NCBI RefSeq assembly: GCF_000732325.1 | Contig: NZ_BBIW01000003.1 | Coordinates: forward strand, 434,001 to 498,000 | Reading direction: 5' to 3' | DNA from: Paenibacillus sp. TCA20 | GTDB taxonomy: Bacteria; Bacillota; Bacilli; Paenibacillales; Paenibacillaceae | DNA: 64,000 bases | Shown here: positions 55,473 through 64,000 of the stretch, piece after piece | How the letters are laid out: every line of letters begins with the position of its first letter | Position numbering within the stretch: the stretch's first letter is position 1 | Notes under the pieces: generated by a model | The model's input: only the letters and a program-made list of their open reading frames with translations | What the model was told of the DNA's origin: nothing | Database searches by the model: none | Program-made: the position numbers and the translations under genes

Positions 55473-56639
55473 TTGAATCAAGCGGGCAGACATCTAAAAA
55501 TCGGGATCACCTGTTATCCGTCTCTGGGCGGTTCGGGAGTCGTAGCAACAGAACTTGGTAAGCGACTCGCCGAAAAAGGGCATCAAGTTCATTTTATTGC
55601 GAACAGCATCCCTTTCAGACTGGGCAAATTCCATCGCAATATCTTTTACCACGAGGTGGAAGTAAATGATTATTACGTGTTTCGTTATCCACCTTATGAT
55701 TTATCACTAGCTACCAAGATGGCGCAGGTTGCCAAAGCCCAGCAGCTGGATTTGCTTCACGTTCATTATGCAGTTCCTCATGCCGTGTGTGCTTACCTGG
55801 CTAAGCAAATGCTGCCTGATGATCTGAAGGTCGTAACCACACTGCATGGTACGGATATTACCGTGCTGGCTCAGGATGAGTCGCTGAAGGACTTGATTGA
55901 GCTAGCCATTAATAAGAGTGACGCGGTGACCGCGGTATCGCAGGATCTCATCCGTGAGACGCATGAGCTGCTTGATGTTAAACAGAAGATTGATTTGACC
56001 TACAATTTTATTGATAACAAAATATATTATCCGCGTAACAGCACATCACTTCGGGCGGAGTACGCTTCCAAGGATGAGAAGGTGCTGATGCATATCTCGA
56101 ACTTCCGTCCCGTTAAACGAACGCTGGATGTCGTCGATATCTTTGCCCGGGTGAACAGAGAACTTCCGACAAAGCTTATTTTGGTCGGGGAAGGACCTGA
56201 TCTGCCCAAGATTCAGTGTAAAATTCAGGAGCTGGGACTAACAGATCGAGTACACTTGTTAGGTAAGCAAGATGATGTTGCTCAGGTCATCTCCATGGCT
56301 GATCTGCTGCTCCTCCCCTCGGAAAAAGAGAGCTTTGGCCTTGTAGCCCTTGAAGCTATGGCTTGTGGGGTTCCTACGATCGGCTCAATGGCTGGGGGAA
56401 TACCTGAGCTGGTCACGCATGGAAGTACAGGACTTCTTGCCGGTATTGGAGATACGAAGCAAATGGCAGAATATGCATTAATGCTGCTGCGTAATGAAGA
56501 AATGATGAAGAGCTACAAACAGGCATGCCTGGACAGAGCGAGCGATCATTTTGATATCGATAAAATTACAGCTCAGTATGAGCAAATATACAGCCGCGTA
56601 CTTACACAGCAAAATGTGGGGGTCGGACTGGAGCATTGA
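55473..56639 (+). CDS. bshA: N-acetyl-alpha-D-glucosaminyl L-malate synthase
   Basis: 388 residues, GT4 glycosyltransferase. CYPSLGGSGVVATELGKRLAEKGHQVHFI, HVHYAVPHAVCAYLAKQ, THLHGTDIT-like TLHGTDITVL, SNFRPVKRTLDVVDIF and EKESFGLVALEAMACGVPTIGS. First step of bacillithiol synthesis. TTG with AAGGAGG. In B. subtilis bshB1 lies between mgsA and bshA; it is missing here. Confidence 0.94.
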   Translation: MNQAGRHLKIGITCYPSLGGSGVVATELGKRLAEKGHQVHFIANSIPFRLGKFHRNIFYHEVEVNDYYVFRYPPYDLSLATKMAQVAKAQQLDLLHVHYAVPHAVCAYLAKQMLPDDLKVVTTLHGTDITVLAQDESLKDLIELAINKSDAVTAVSQDLIRETHELLDVKQKIDLTYNFIDNKIYYPRNSTSLRAEYASKDEKVLMHISNFRPVKRTLDVVDIFARVNRELPTKLILVGEGPDLPKIQCKIQELGLTDRVHLLGKQDDVAQVISMADLLLLPSEKESFGLVALEAMACGVPTIGSMAGGIPELVTHGSTGLLAGIGDTKQMAEYALMLLRNEEMMKSYKQACLDRASDHFDIDKITAQYEQIYSRVLTQQNVGVGLEH

Positions 56640-56667
56640 TCGGGAGATTCATAAAGGAGTTTAGGAA

Positions 56668-57981
56668 ATGAACAATTGGAAGCATGTCGATCCTGCCATG
56701 GCAATTCAAGGAGAAGAAGTGCTTAGAAGGCTTAATGATCATCGCCATCAAGCCTATTTCGTAGGTGGCTGTGTTCGAGATGAGATCATGAATAGGCCCG
56801 TAACGGATATGGACATAACGACCTCGGCCAAGCCAGAAGAAGTGATGGCGCTGTTTGAGGGCTCCATTCCGACAGGGCTGCAGCATGGAACCGTAACCGT
56901 TCGAATGAACGGTTTTCATTTTGAGGTGACGACTTTTCGTACGGAAAGCGGTTATGAAGATCACCGAAGACCATCGGAGGTTCAATTTGTTGATCAGGTG
57001 GAAGAGGATCTCAAGCGTAGAGACTTCACCATGAATGCCATTGCACAAGATTATGCTGGGCAGATCATTGATCCCTTTAATGGTGTAACAGACATTGAAC
57101 GGCGGATTGTTCGCGCTGTCGGGCTTGCAGAGGAACGATTTAGAGAAGACGCTCTTCGGATGCTAAGGGGCGTTCGTTTTGCTTCCATTTTTGATTTTGA
57201 CATTGACTCCTTAACCTGGGATGGACTCTTGGCGGAACGAGACAAGCTCCCTCACATCGCAATGGAAAGAGTACGGACCGAAATGGACAAAATGTTGGCA
57301 GGACCATATCCTGCAAGAGGTGTCCGTTTGCTTATGGATAGTGAACTGCTCCATTATGTAAAAGCGCCAGTCAAATTATCCGGGCTGGATCGTACGGCTC
57401 TCAGTCTGTTAGATAAGCTGCCACAGGCAACAGAATTCAGATTGGGACTTCTATTGCTGCTGCTGGGTGCAAATTCCAATGATGCGGATCAGAAGCTCAG
57501 AGCCTGGACTTACTCGGGTAAAGTGAAGGATAGAATGACGAAACTTCTTGATCTTCATGAAGCTGTTCTGAACCTTATTTCAAAGATAGTGAAGGAAGCT
57601 CATATGGAACTTCGTAGTCGATATTTAGAAGAAGAATGGAAACGATCCGTTCTTCAGCACGGTGTTACGGCAAGTGAAGACTGGCATGCCCTTAATTCTC
57701 TGCTGCCTCAGTCATTCTATGACATGTCCAATGAGGAATATCTGCTGCTGGACGAACTGATGGAGCATGCAGCAGAATGGCGAATTGAGATGGGGATATA
57801 CAGCTTGAAGGAGCTTGAGCTGTCAGGCTCTGATCTGCTTCGTGTCACTGGCCGCAAGGGTGGTCCTTGGCTGGGTGAAACGATGAATTGGCTGCTGCTG
57901 CAGGTGGTGACTGGACAACTCGTCAACAAACATGACATATTGCTTGAGGCAGCGAAGAAGGTGATATCGGATGAAAAATAA
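56668..57981 (+). CDS. cca: CCA tRNA nucleotidyltransferase
   Basis: 437 residues. AYFVGGCVRDEIMNRPVTDMDITTSA (active-site DxD), VTTFRTESGYEDHRRP, RRDFTMNAIAQD and EDALRMLRGVRFAS define class II enzymes that add or repair the tRNA 3' CCA end (papS in B. subtilis). Overlaps birA by 11 bp. Confidence 0.94.
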   Translation: MNNWKHVDPAMAIQGEEVLRRLNDHRHQAYFVGGCVRDEIMNRPVTDMDITTSAKPEEVMALFEGSIPTGLQHGTVTVRMNGFHFEVTTFRTESGYEDHRRPSEVQFVDQVEEDLKRRDFTMNAIAQDYAGQIIDPFNGVTDIERRIVRAVGLAEERFREDALRMLRGVRFASIFDFDIDSLTWDGLLAERDKLPHIAMERVRTEMDKMLAGPYPARGVRLLMDSELLHYVKAPVKLSGLDRTALSLLDKLPQATEFRLGLLLLLLGANSNDADQKLRAWTYSGKVKDRMTKLLDLHEAVLNLISKIVKEAHMELRSRYLEEEWKRSVLQHGVTASEDWHALNSLLPQSFYDMSNEEYLLLDELMEHAAEWRIEMGIYSLKELELSGSDLLRVTGRKGGPWLGETMNWLLLQVVTGQLVNKHDILLEAAKKVISDEK

Positions 57982-58951
57982 GTTGCTGCTTGATTTATTT
58001 ATACATTCCTCCCAAACCTTTATTTCGGGTGAGGAAATTAGCAAAAGACTGAAAATCAGCAGAACAGCGGTCTGGAAACAGATCAACCAATTGAGAGACA
58101 TGGGCTATGAATTTGAGGCGGTATCTCGGAAGGGATATCGAATGACATTTATTCCGGATTTTTATAAAGAAACTGATATTGACGTGAATCTAAACACCAA
58201 AATATTAGGCAGGAAGATCCATATTATGGATTCCACCGCTTCGACACAAGTGGATGCCATGACCCAAGCGGAGAACGGAACGGAGGAAGGGTCCCTGTTC
58301 ATTGCTGAGCAGCAGACTTCCGGACGAGGCAGGCTCGGTAGAAAGTGGTTCTCTCCTTCAGGCAAAGGTATCTGGATGAGTCTCGTGCTTCGGCCGGAGC
58401 TTCCTATTCGATATATGCCTCAGCTTACACTACTGACTGGAGTTGCTGTCTGCAAGGCTATTCGCCGCGTGACAGGAGCAGAAGCAGCGATCAAGTGGCC
58501 TAACGATATTTTGATTCATGGGAAGAAGGTATGCGGGATTCTACTGGAATCGGCGACTGAGGATAACAAAGTAAAATACTGTATTGCGGGAATTGGGATC
58601 GACGTCAATCTCTCCGCAGAAGATTATCCAGAGGAATTAACGGAGATTGCCACATCGCTCAAGCTGGAAACAGGACATACTATAAACCGAGCGCTGCTCA
58701 TTGCAGAAATTCTAAATGAAATGGAGCTTCTCTACGATCGTTATACCAATGAAGGGTTCAACCCTATTCAAGTGGAATGGGAAGAGCATTCCGTATCGAT
58801 CGGTCAAGCGGTGCGGACTGAGACTTTGACGGAGACCATACAAGGAGTCGCGAAACGGCTTGATCCGAGCGGAGGACTGGTTATTGCTGCACCCAGCGGT
58901 GAGGAGAGAGTAGTATATTCCGGTGAGGTTGAAATTATTAAACAGCAGTAA
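57971..58951 (+). CDS. birA: Biotin-protein ligase / biotin repressor BirA
   Basis: 326 residues. N-terminal winged helix (about 15-60, GEEISKRLKISRTAVWKQINQLRDMGY) for operator binding, ligase core with SGRGRLGRKWFSPSGKGIWMS and KWPNDILIHGKKVCGILLE, and a C-terminal SH3-like domain. Biotinylates acyl-CoA carboxylases and represses biotin genes. Confidence 0.95.
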   Translation: MKNKLLLDLFIHSSQTFISGEEISKRLKISRTAVWKQINQLRDMGYEFEAVSRKGYRMTFIPDFYKETDIDVNLNTKILGRKIHIMDSTASTQVDAMTQAENGTEEGSLFIAEQQTSGRGRLGRKWFSPSGKGIWMSLVLRPELPIRYMPQLTLLTGVAVCKAIRRVTGAEAAIKWPNDILIHGKKVCGILLESATEDNKVKYCIAGIGIDVNLSAEDYPEELTEIATSLKLETGHTINRALLIAEILNEMELLYDRYTNEGFNPIQVEWEEHSVSIGQAVRTETLTETIQGVAKRLDPSGGLVIAAPSGEERVVYSGEVEIIKQQ

Positions 58952-59049
58952 GCGTTTAGCTTGCTGCTGTGTCCTTTTTGAGATGGATTAGCTAAAGCAC
59001 GATTCGGGTTATTCAATTAGAGAGAACCAATTTTTTAACTTTTTATAAG

Positions 59050-59077
59050 TAGACAATTACTTTATTTTTGGTATACT
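59050..59077 (+). promoter_or_regulatory. Probable promoter of panBCD
   Basis: TAGACA (59050-59055), 16-nt spacer, TATACT (59072-59077) with an extended TGG before the -10. The start near 59084 gives a leader of about 310 nt. Confidence 0.6.
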
Positions 59078-59083
59078 TTCTTG

Positions 59084-59392
59084 GTGAGGCGGTATTGATC
59101 AATCATCGAACTGCACTCGTTAGTTAGTTATCCTGAGCTTTAAACAATTGAATCGTATGCCAAGTTGTTGGATTCTGCTCTGAGCCGAAGAGGACCGAGA
59201 CAGAAGGGACGATCGCAAGTGACTCTTTTTTGACTTATGGGACCTTTTTAGTTTGATACTAAAAGGTTTTTTTGTGCGTCTGGAGTAGACGCCATCCCCG
59301 TTAGATCGGCTGAAGCACATCCGTAGGATCACAGATTTTTAGACATGGCATCAAAACTTACGGTATTTTCAGAACAGAAGGGAGCCACTTGT
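59084..59392 (+). promoter_or_regulatory. Structured panB leader with intrinsic terminator
   Basis: About 310 nt without ORF. A terminator (ACCTTTTTAGT / ACTAAAAGGT plus T run, 59242-59273) sits about 120 nt before panB, so panBCD would need read-through. No T-box core or known riboswitch core was recognised. Firmicute panB leaders can carry the pan RNA motif; whether this is one needs a covariance search. Confidence 0.5.
59242..59273 (+). terminator. Terminator in the panB leader
   Basis: ACCTTTTTAGT-TTGAT-ACTAAAAGGT stem ending in seven T residues. It is either an attenuator of panBCD or the end of a ~190-nt independent RNA started at about 59084. Confidence 0.85.
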
Positions 59393-60271
59393 ATGGCAGC
59401 AACTAAAAAACCGCTTAATATTGTGAAAATGAAGAAAATGAAAGAAAATAAAGATCCGATTACGATGCTCACTGCATATGATTATCCTTCTGCTGTGCTG
59501 GCTGAAGAAGCTGGCGTAGATATGATCCTGGTAGGGGATTCTCTTGGAAATGCAGTACTCGGATATAATTCCACCATCCCGGTTACTATTGATGATATGG
59601 TATATCACTCCCGTGCCGTTGCAAGAGGTGCACAGAGCACGTTTATCGTAACCGATATGCCATTTATGACGTATCACGGCGGTATAGATGAGAGCCTGAA
59701 AGGTGTGCGCCGCATCATGCAGGAAGGCCATGCCCATGCGGTGAAGCTTGAAGGCGGTGCTGAAATAGCAGACACGGTGAGGGCTGTTGTGAAGGCGGGC
59801 GTACCTGTGCTTGGACACATTGGACTGACACCTCAGTCCGTGAATCAAATTGGCGGTTTCCGAGTGCAGGGGAAGGATGCTGCAGATGCCAAACGACTGC
59901 TTGAGGATGCAAAGGCACTTGAAGAAGCCGGGGCATTTGCCATCGTACTGGAGCTGGTTACCGAGGCGGTGGCCGAAGCCATTTCCAATGAACTGTCGAT
60001 TCCAACGATTGGAATTGGAGCTGGACGTGGTACGGATGGTCAAGTGCTCGTCTTCCACGATGTTCTTCAATATGCATCTCCATATATGCCTAAAAGATTC
60101 GTGAAGACTTATGCAGATGTAGGTACCATTATTCGTGATAGCATCGGTAATTATGTACAGGATGTCAAAAATAAATCTTTTCCTGCTGAGGAGCATGTAT
60201 TCACTGCTGAAGATGGCGTAGTTGACTCCTTATATGGAAGCAGTAAAGCAAAGGTGGAGAACAGATCATGA
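59393..60271 (+). CDS. panB: 3-methyl-2-oxobutanoate hydroxymethyltransferase
   Basis: 292 residues from ATG 59393 (AGAAGGGAG upstream; the frame from 59345 is too far upstream). MLTAYDYPSAVLAEEAGVDMILVGDSLGN, DMPFMTYHG, VKLEGG and GHIGLTPQSVNQIGGF. First committed step to pantothenate. Overlaps panC by 4 bp. Confidence 0.96.
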   Translation: MAATKKPLNIVKMKKMKENKDPITMLTAYDYPSAVLAEEAGVDMILVGDSLGNAVLGYNSTIPVTIDDMVYHSRAVARGAQSTFIVTDMPFMTYHGGIDESLKGVRRIMQEGHAHAVKLEGGAEIADTVRAVVKAGVPVLGHIGLTPQSVNQIGGFRVQGKDAADAKRLLEDAKALEEAGAFAIVLELVTEAVAEAISNELSIPTIGIGAGRGTDGQVLVFHDVLQYASPYMPKRFVKTYADVGTIIRDSIGNYVQDVKNKSFPAEEHVFTAEDGVVDSLYGSSKAKVENRS

Positions 60272-61164
60272 TAACAGTTCGGAATATTGAAGAACTGCGA
60301 GCACAAATAGCCTCCATGAAAAAGAATGTTCTTGGAAAAGAACCGGCAGTTGGACTCGTACCAACAATGGGATTCCTCCATGAAGGACATGCAAGCTTGA
60401 TGCGTGAAGCCAGAAAGAACAATGACATCGTTGTTCTGAGCATCTTCGTGAATCCTATTCAGTTTGGTCCGAATGAAGACTTTGAAACGTATCCACGGGA
60501 TGAACAGCGGGATCTGGGGATTGCTGACAAAGAAGGAATAGACATCGTATTTATTCCGACTGTAGAAGTCATGTATCCTCATCCGACCAAGACCAAGATT
60601 AGAGTGGCTGATATTACAGACCGCCTGTGCGGCGCATCGCGCCCTGGTCACTTTGATGGTGTAACGACCGTGGTCGCGAAGCTGTTCAATATGGTTCAGC
60701 CGGACAACGCATATTTTGGAATGAAGGATGCACAGCAAGTGGCTGTTCTGTCGCAGATGGTATTAGACCTGAATATGCCGATCAACATTGTGCCTTGCCC
60801 GATTGTCCGCGAAGCAGATGGGCTTGCCCTCAGTTCACGTAACGTGTATCTGAGCTCTAAGGAGCGCAAGGAAGCCCTTGCTTTGTCCCGTTCACTCAAG
60901 CTGGCTCAATGGAAGACGGAGCAGCAGGAAGATGCGACTGTGGGTCAGATTCGCAAGCTTATTATAGATGAGATCAACACGTCCGAAACGGCTGTTATAG
61001 ATTATGTGGACATTTTAACTTTCCCAGGACTTGAGCCGATTGAAGATCGTGTGCAGATTACAGAGCCGGATGATGTAATTATTGCGCTGGCTGTTAAATT
61101 CGGAAAAACAAGGCTGATCGATAATCATCGGCTGCAGAAAACGGAGGTGCTCTCCCGTGTTTAG
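60268..61164 (+). CDS. panC: Pantothenate synthetase
   Basis: 298 residues. ATP site [19 protein letters not shown] and [18 protein letters not shown], later [36 protein letters not shown] and [11 protein letters not shown]. Joins pantoate and beta-alanine. Overlaps panD by 8 bp. Confidence 0.96.
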   Translation: MITVRNIEELRAQIASMKKNVLGKEPAVGLVPTMGFLHEGHASLMREARKNNDIVVLSIFVNPIQFGPNEDFETYPRDEQRDLGIADKEGIDIVFIPTVEVMYPHPTKTKIRVADITDRLCGASRPGHFDGVTTVVAKLFNMVQPDNAYFGMKDAQQVAVLSQMVLDLNMPINIVPCPIVREADGLALSSRNVYLSSKERKEALALSRSLKLAQWKTEQQEDATVGQIRKLIIDEINTSETAVIDYVDILTFPGLEPIEDRVQITEPDDVIIALAVKFGKTRLIDNHRLQKTEVLSRV

Positions 61165-61540
61165 AACATTGATGAAATCTAAAATTCACCGTGCAACGGT
61201 AACGGAAGCCAACTTGAATTACGTAGGCAGCATTACCATTGATCGTAACTTGATGGAAGCTGCAGATATTCTGGAGAATGAAAAGGTTCAAATTGTGAAT
61301 AACAACAATGGAGCCAGACTTGAGACTTATGTCATTCCTGGGCCGCGCGGAACAGGTACAATTTGTCTCAATGGTGCTGCTGCACGACTGGTTCAGCCTG
61401 GAGATACGGTAATTATTATTGCTTATGCGATGATGACGAATGAAGAAGCGGTTCAGCATAAGCCGACGGTTGTATTTGTGGACGGAGAGAATAAGCCGGT
61501 TCAAACCATGCATGAGGAAGTTCACGCAACGATTTTGTAA
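61157..61540 (+). CDS. panD: Aspartate 1-decarboxylase proenzyme
   Basis: 127 residues. Makes beta-alanine. With the GTG start at 61157 the self-cleavage site YVGSIT falls at Gly24-Ser25, exactly the family position, which fixes the start. [22 protein letters not shown] and IIIAYAMM follow. Last gene of panBCD. Confidence 0.96.
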   Translation: MFRTLMKSKIHRATVTEANLNYVGSITIDRNLMEAADILENEKVQIVNNNNGARLETYVIPGPRGTGTICLNGAAARLVQPGDTVIIIAYAMMTNEEAVQHKPTVVFVDGENKPVQTMHEEVHATIL

Positions 61541-61632
61541 TCCATGGAATGAAGAATGAAAAGTGCCCAAAGCGCAAAAAATGTGATTAGGTTACTGCAC
61601 TAATCCATTTTGCTAAGGGTGGGATGCATGCC

Positions 61633-62262
61633 ATGTTTCAACATCTATTTGCGGAAATGAATCAATCGCTTGATGAGATTGCCACTTACTACACCGCCGC
61701 ACCCGTCGAGAAGAAACAGGAAATGCTCCAGCGATGGAACCTGCTTAAGAAAATGAGCGACGGCATTATCGACGAATGGATGTCATTTGAAGAGAAAATG
61801 GCCAAAATTCGCGAAAGTGGGATTTTCCGAGGTACGGATCCTTTCACTTCCATTCCGGAGCTGGAACTTCATGCCTTTGTTAAAGGACTTGGTTATTTTA
61901 AACTGCTTATGTATCAGCATGCTGCCGAGGAGTTTGGCAAAGTGGTGGAAGTATATCCGGATAGCCTGTTGTCGAGGCTGTACCTGGCTATGTGCTATCT
62001 CCACCTGGAACAGATGCATACCGCATCTGCGGAGCTGAATCGGATCATTCTAAGCTGTGAACAGCCTAGAATGAAGGCCATGGCATACAATGCACTTGGT
62101 TGTGTTCATGCCAAGCAAATGGAGCTCAAGCAGGCCCAGTCCTGCTTTGCCCTTGCTTTGGAACATGATCCCTCCCTGCCGGAGCCGCTCTACAATTTGG
62201 AAGCATGCCGTTCCAAAAATGCCGTGCTCCAGTACGGAACACAGCTGCTTGCCCTCTCCTAG
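61633..62262 (+). CDS. TPR-like protein, unknown role
   Basis: About 209 residues from ATG 61633 (AAGGGTGGG 9 nt upstream; ATG 61624 abuts the SD). The C-terminal two-thirds form about three tetratricopeptide-like repeats (LYLAMCYLHLEQMHTASAELNRII; ALGCVHAKQMELKQAQSCFALALEHDPSLPEPLYNLEACR). The N-terminal helix bundle is unassigned. Terminator follows. Confidence 0.75.
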   Translation: MFQHLFAEMNQSLDEIATYYTAAPVEKKQEMLQRWNLLKKMSDGIIDEWMSFEEKMAKIRESGIFRGTDPFTSIPELELHAFVKGLGYFKLLMYQHAAEEFGKVVEVYPDSLLSRLYLAMCYLHLEQMHTASAELNRIILSCEQPRMKAMAYNALGCVHAKQMELKQAQSCFALALEHDPSLPEPLYNLEACRSKNAVLQYGTQLLALS

Positions 62263-62290
62263 GTATTACTGAAACAGCGCAATCGCAAAA

Positions 62291-62320
62291 GGCGATGTCC
62301 TGACAAGACATCGTCTTTTT
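62291..62320 (+). terminator. Terminator before dinG
   Basis: GGCGATGTC-CTGACAA-GACATCGTC followed by five T residues. Confidence 0.88.
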
Positions 62321-62394
62321 GTCTGTTTCATGTTCAAAAGTCTTTTTTTTTGCTATGCTACTAAAGAGACTGTAGAAGGGAACGTTTACTCATC

Positions 62395-64000
62395 ATGAAA
62401 TTTGCTGTGCTTGATTTTGAAACAACAGGTACTCAGTCGCTTGGTGAAATTATCCAGGTTGGACTTGCCATCATAGATCATGATTATACAATTAAAGACA
62501 CATTCAGCTCCTATGTGAATCCCGGCGTTCCCATTCCTCCTTTTATAACGGGGTTGACGGGAATTACGGACGATGATGTGAAGGATGCTCCTGAGCTTGA
62601 GGAAATGATGATGGAGCTCGTTCCATTGCTGGATGATGTCGTACTCGTAGGACATAATGTAAGCTTTGATTTTCATTTTTTACAGAATGCGCTTGACCGA
62701 TGCGGGTACTTGCCATTTACAGGCCGGATTTTGGATACCATGGATTTCCTCAGAATTTGCTTTCCTTCCTTATCCTCCTATCAGCTGGGATATGTAGCAA
62801 GCGAATTTGGATTCGCCCATGACCGTCCTCATCAGGCGGATAGTGATGCGATGGCAACAGCGCATATTTTCTTGAAGAGTCTTGAGGAGCTTAAGAGCCT
62901 GCCATTGATCACTTTGCAGCGGCTTACCGATCTATTTGCTGCGGAAGATAGTGATTTGGGCTGGTTTTTTGATGGGATTCTTACAGAAAAAGAAATGGAG
63001 CCTATTCACGATCTGGACAATCAGACCTATTATAGGCAGCTCGCTCTAAAGATCGACGATTGGTCACAGATTGCTCCGCCCAGGGATGAACATGAACCCA
63101 ATCCATTAGAAAAATTAACTTTTCAGGAATTTATGGATGAGGTTCAGCTGCGTCTGAAGCAAACACTGCCTCATTATGAGGAACGCGAGTCCCAGAATAT
63201 GATGTTCGCAGAAGTGACGAAGGCGATGGAAGAGGACAAGCATTTACTAATTGAAGCCGGGACAGGCACGGGTAAGTCACTCGGTTATTTGCTGCCTTCG
63301 ATTTATCATAGTGTCAGACAGGAGACGAAGGTAACAGTAAGCACACATACGATCAATCTTCAGGAGCAGCTTCGTGAGCGGGATATTCCGCTCCTCACGG
63401 AGGTGGTTCCTTTTCCGTTCAAAGCAGCTGTGTTTAAAGGCAGAGGACATTACCTGTGTCTGCGTAAATTTGAGCAAAAGCTGAACAACAAGGAGTTTGT
63501 AACTCCGAAGGAGGACGTATTTACTGCTGCGCAGATGCTGGTATGGCTCACGCAAACCGAAACCGGAGATGATGAGGAGCTCAATCTGAGTCATCGCGGC
63601 GGCGATTTTTGGGAGACTGTACAAAGCGATTCGGATTCCTGCCTGGGACGAAGCTGCCCTTGGTTTAAGAAATGCTTCTATCATCGTGCAAGACATGAGG
63701 CGGGCATTGCTGATGTAGTCATCACCAATCATTCCAAGTTGTTTACGGACGTTAAGGCTAGTCACCAATTGCTTCCTGCTTATGAGCATCTCGTCATAGA
63801 TGAGGCGCATCAATTCGAGGAGGTCGCCGGTAAGCATCTTGGAATGCATATGAAATATTTCACGGTGGTTCATGCGCTTACCCGATTATTTAAAGATAGT
63901 CGGAACGGTCAATTCCCAGCTCTGCGTCAAAAAATAGCGCAGTCCAGTCATGAGCAAATGGTGGAGTGGACCTCTGCCATTGATCAGCTGTTCCCATCCG
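62395..64000 (+). CDS. dinG: DinG-family exonuclease-helicase, 5' part
   Basis: 535 codons open from ATG 62395 to the window edge; the stop lies beyond. N-terminal DEDDh 3'-5' exonuclease (LDFETTGT with Asp7/Glu9, VGHNVSFDFHFL with Asp92, PHQADSDA near 146-151) is fused to an XPD-like helicase: Walker A EAGTGTGKS (Lys294) and DEAH (469-472). Four Cys (355, 416, 421, 427) stand where XPD/DinG helicases bind a 4Fe-4S cluster. SD GAAGGG. Follows panD in B. subtilis too. Confidence 0.95.
   Translation, partial: MKFAVLDFETTGTQSLGEIIQVGLAIIDHDYTIKDTFSSYVNPGVPIPPFITGLTGITDDDVKDAPELEEMMMELVPLLDDVVLVGHNVSFDFHFLQNALDRCGYLPFTGRILDTMDFLRICFPSLSSYQLGYVASEFGFAHDRPHQADSDAMATAHIFLKSLEELKSLPLITLQRLTDLFAAEDSDLGWFFDGILTEKEMEPIHDLDNQTYYRQLALKIDDWSQIAPPRDEHEPNPLEKLTFQEFMDEVQLRLKQTLPHYEERESQNMMFAEVTKAMEEDKHLLIEAGTGTGKSLGYLLPSIYHSVRQETKVTVSTHTINLQEQLRERDIPLLTEVVPFPFKAAVFKGRGHYLCLRKFEQKLNNKEFVTPKEDVFTAAQMLVWLTQTETGDDEELNLSHRGGDFWETVQSDSDSCLGRSCPWFKKCFYHRARHEAGIADVVITNHSKLFTDVKASHQLLPAYEHLVIDEAHQFEEVAGKHLGMHMKYFTVVHALTRLFKDSRNGQFPALRQKIAQSSHEQMVEWTSAIDQLFPS

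Noticed and set aside
59084..59274. 6S RNA in the panB leader
   Set aside because: Length fits, but I could not fold a single long rod with a central bubble; left as an unidentified leader.
59369..60196. 275-codon minus-strand frame opposite panB
   Set aside because: Antisense to a clear PanB; no SD or family resemblance.

Overview
The window looks like chromosomal core sequence of a low-to-mid GC, endospore-forming Firmicute, most likely Paenibacillus. I infer this from gene content (spoIVA, a SpoVIF-type gene, ypeB, ypjB, mecA, prsW, bshA, mtrB/TRAP), strong SD sequences with many TTG/GTG starts, and gene order. The order closely follows the Bacillus subtilis stretch resDE-serA-ypb-mecA-prsW-ypeB-ypfA-cmk-ypfD-der-gpsA-spoIVA-hbs-mtrB-hepS-menG-hepT-ndk-cheR-aro-trp-hisC-tyrA-qcrABC-ypj-dapB-mgsA-bshA-papS-birA-panBCD-dinG. 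No tRNA, rRNA, CRISPR array, prophage or IS element was seen. Nothing was searched or computed; every family call is from recognised motifs and context.

Layout. 1-1.6 kb: end of resD and resE, the redox two-component system. 1.8-4.4 kb: a large BclA-like collagen-repeat glycoprotein. 4.4-6.6 kb: serA on the minus strand behind a serine T-box. 6.7-12.5 kb: membrane proteases (ypbD-like; prsW with an apparent frameshift), mecA, ypeB, a PilZ protein and small proteins. 12.5-21 kb: cmk-plsC-rpsA, der-plsY-gpsA, a SpoVIF-like gene, yphE-like, a 2Fe-2S protein and a YphF-like lipoprotein. 21.1-21.7 kb: non-coding DNA with two copies of a ~107-bp repeat. 21.7-30 kb: spoIVA, hbs, mtrB, then a menaquinone cluster (hepS, menG, UbiA-type, ubiX, mqnA, hepT) whose mqnA points to the futalosine route. 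30-43.2 kb: ndk, cheR, and the aromatic supraoperon aroC-aroB-aroH-[TRAP leader]-trpEDCFBA-hisC-tyrA. 43.2-44.1 kb: non-coding DNA with a candidate small RNA. 44.1-48 kb: ECF sigma, anti-sigma, histidine phosphatase and small or unknown genes. 48-50.4 kb: qcrABC menaquinol:cytochrome c reductase. 50.5-64 kb: ypjA, ypjB, a YitT-family gene, mazG, TPR, dapB, mgsA, bshA, papS, birA, panBCD, TPR and the start of dinG.

How the parts connect. HepS/HepT, the UbiA-type transferase, UbiX, MqnA and MenG supply menaquinone, which QcrABC oxidises; ResDE is the expected redox regulator of qcr. Chorismate made by AroB/AroC feeds both MqnA and the Trp/Tyr/Phe branches. MtrB (TRAP) lies about 10 kb upstream of a leader carrying nine NAG triplets before trpE.

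Most interesting observations: (1) a consensus sigma-A promoter at 43331-43359 whose spacer is a full match to the CcpA cre consensus, driving a ~91-nt RNA with a CU-rich segment and a strong terminator; (2) an apparent one-base deletion in a T7 run splitting prsW; (3) a TRAP leader ~405 nt long with its terminator far from the TRAP site; (4) a duplicated intergenic repeat ending in SD-ATG minicistrons; (5) a terminator hairpin directly after the cmk promoter; (6) a long panB leader with a terminator.
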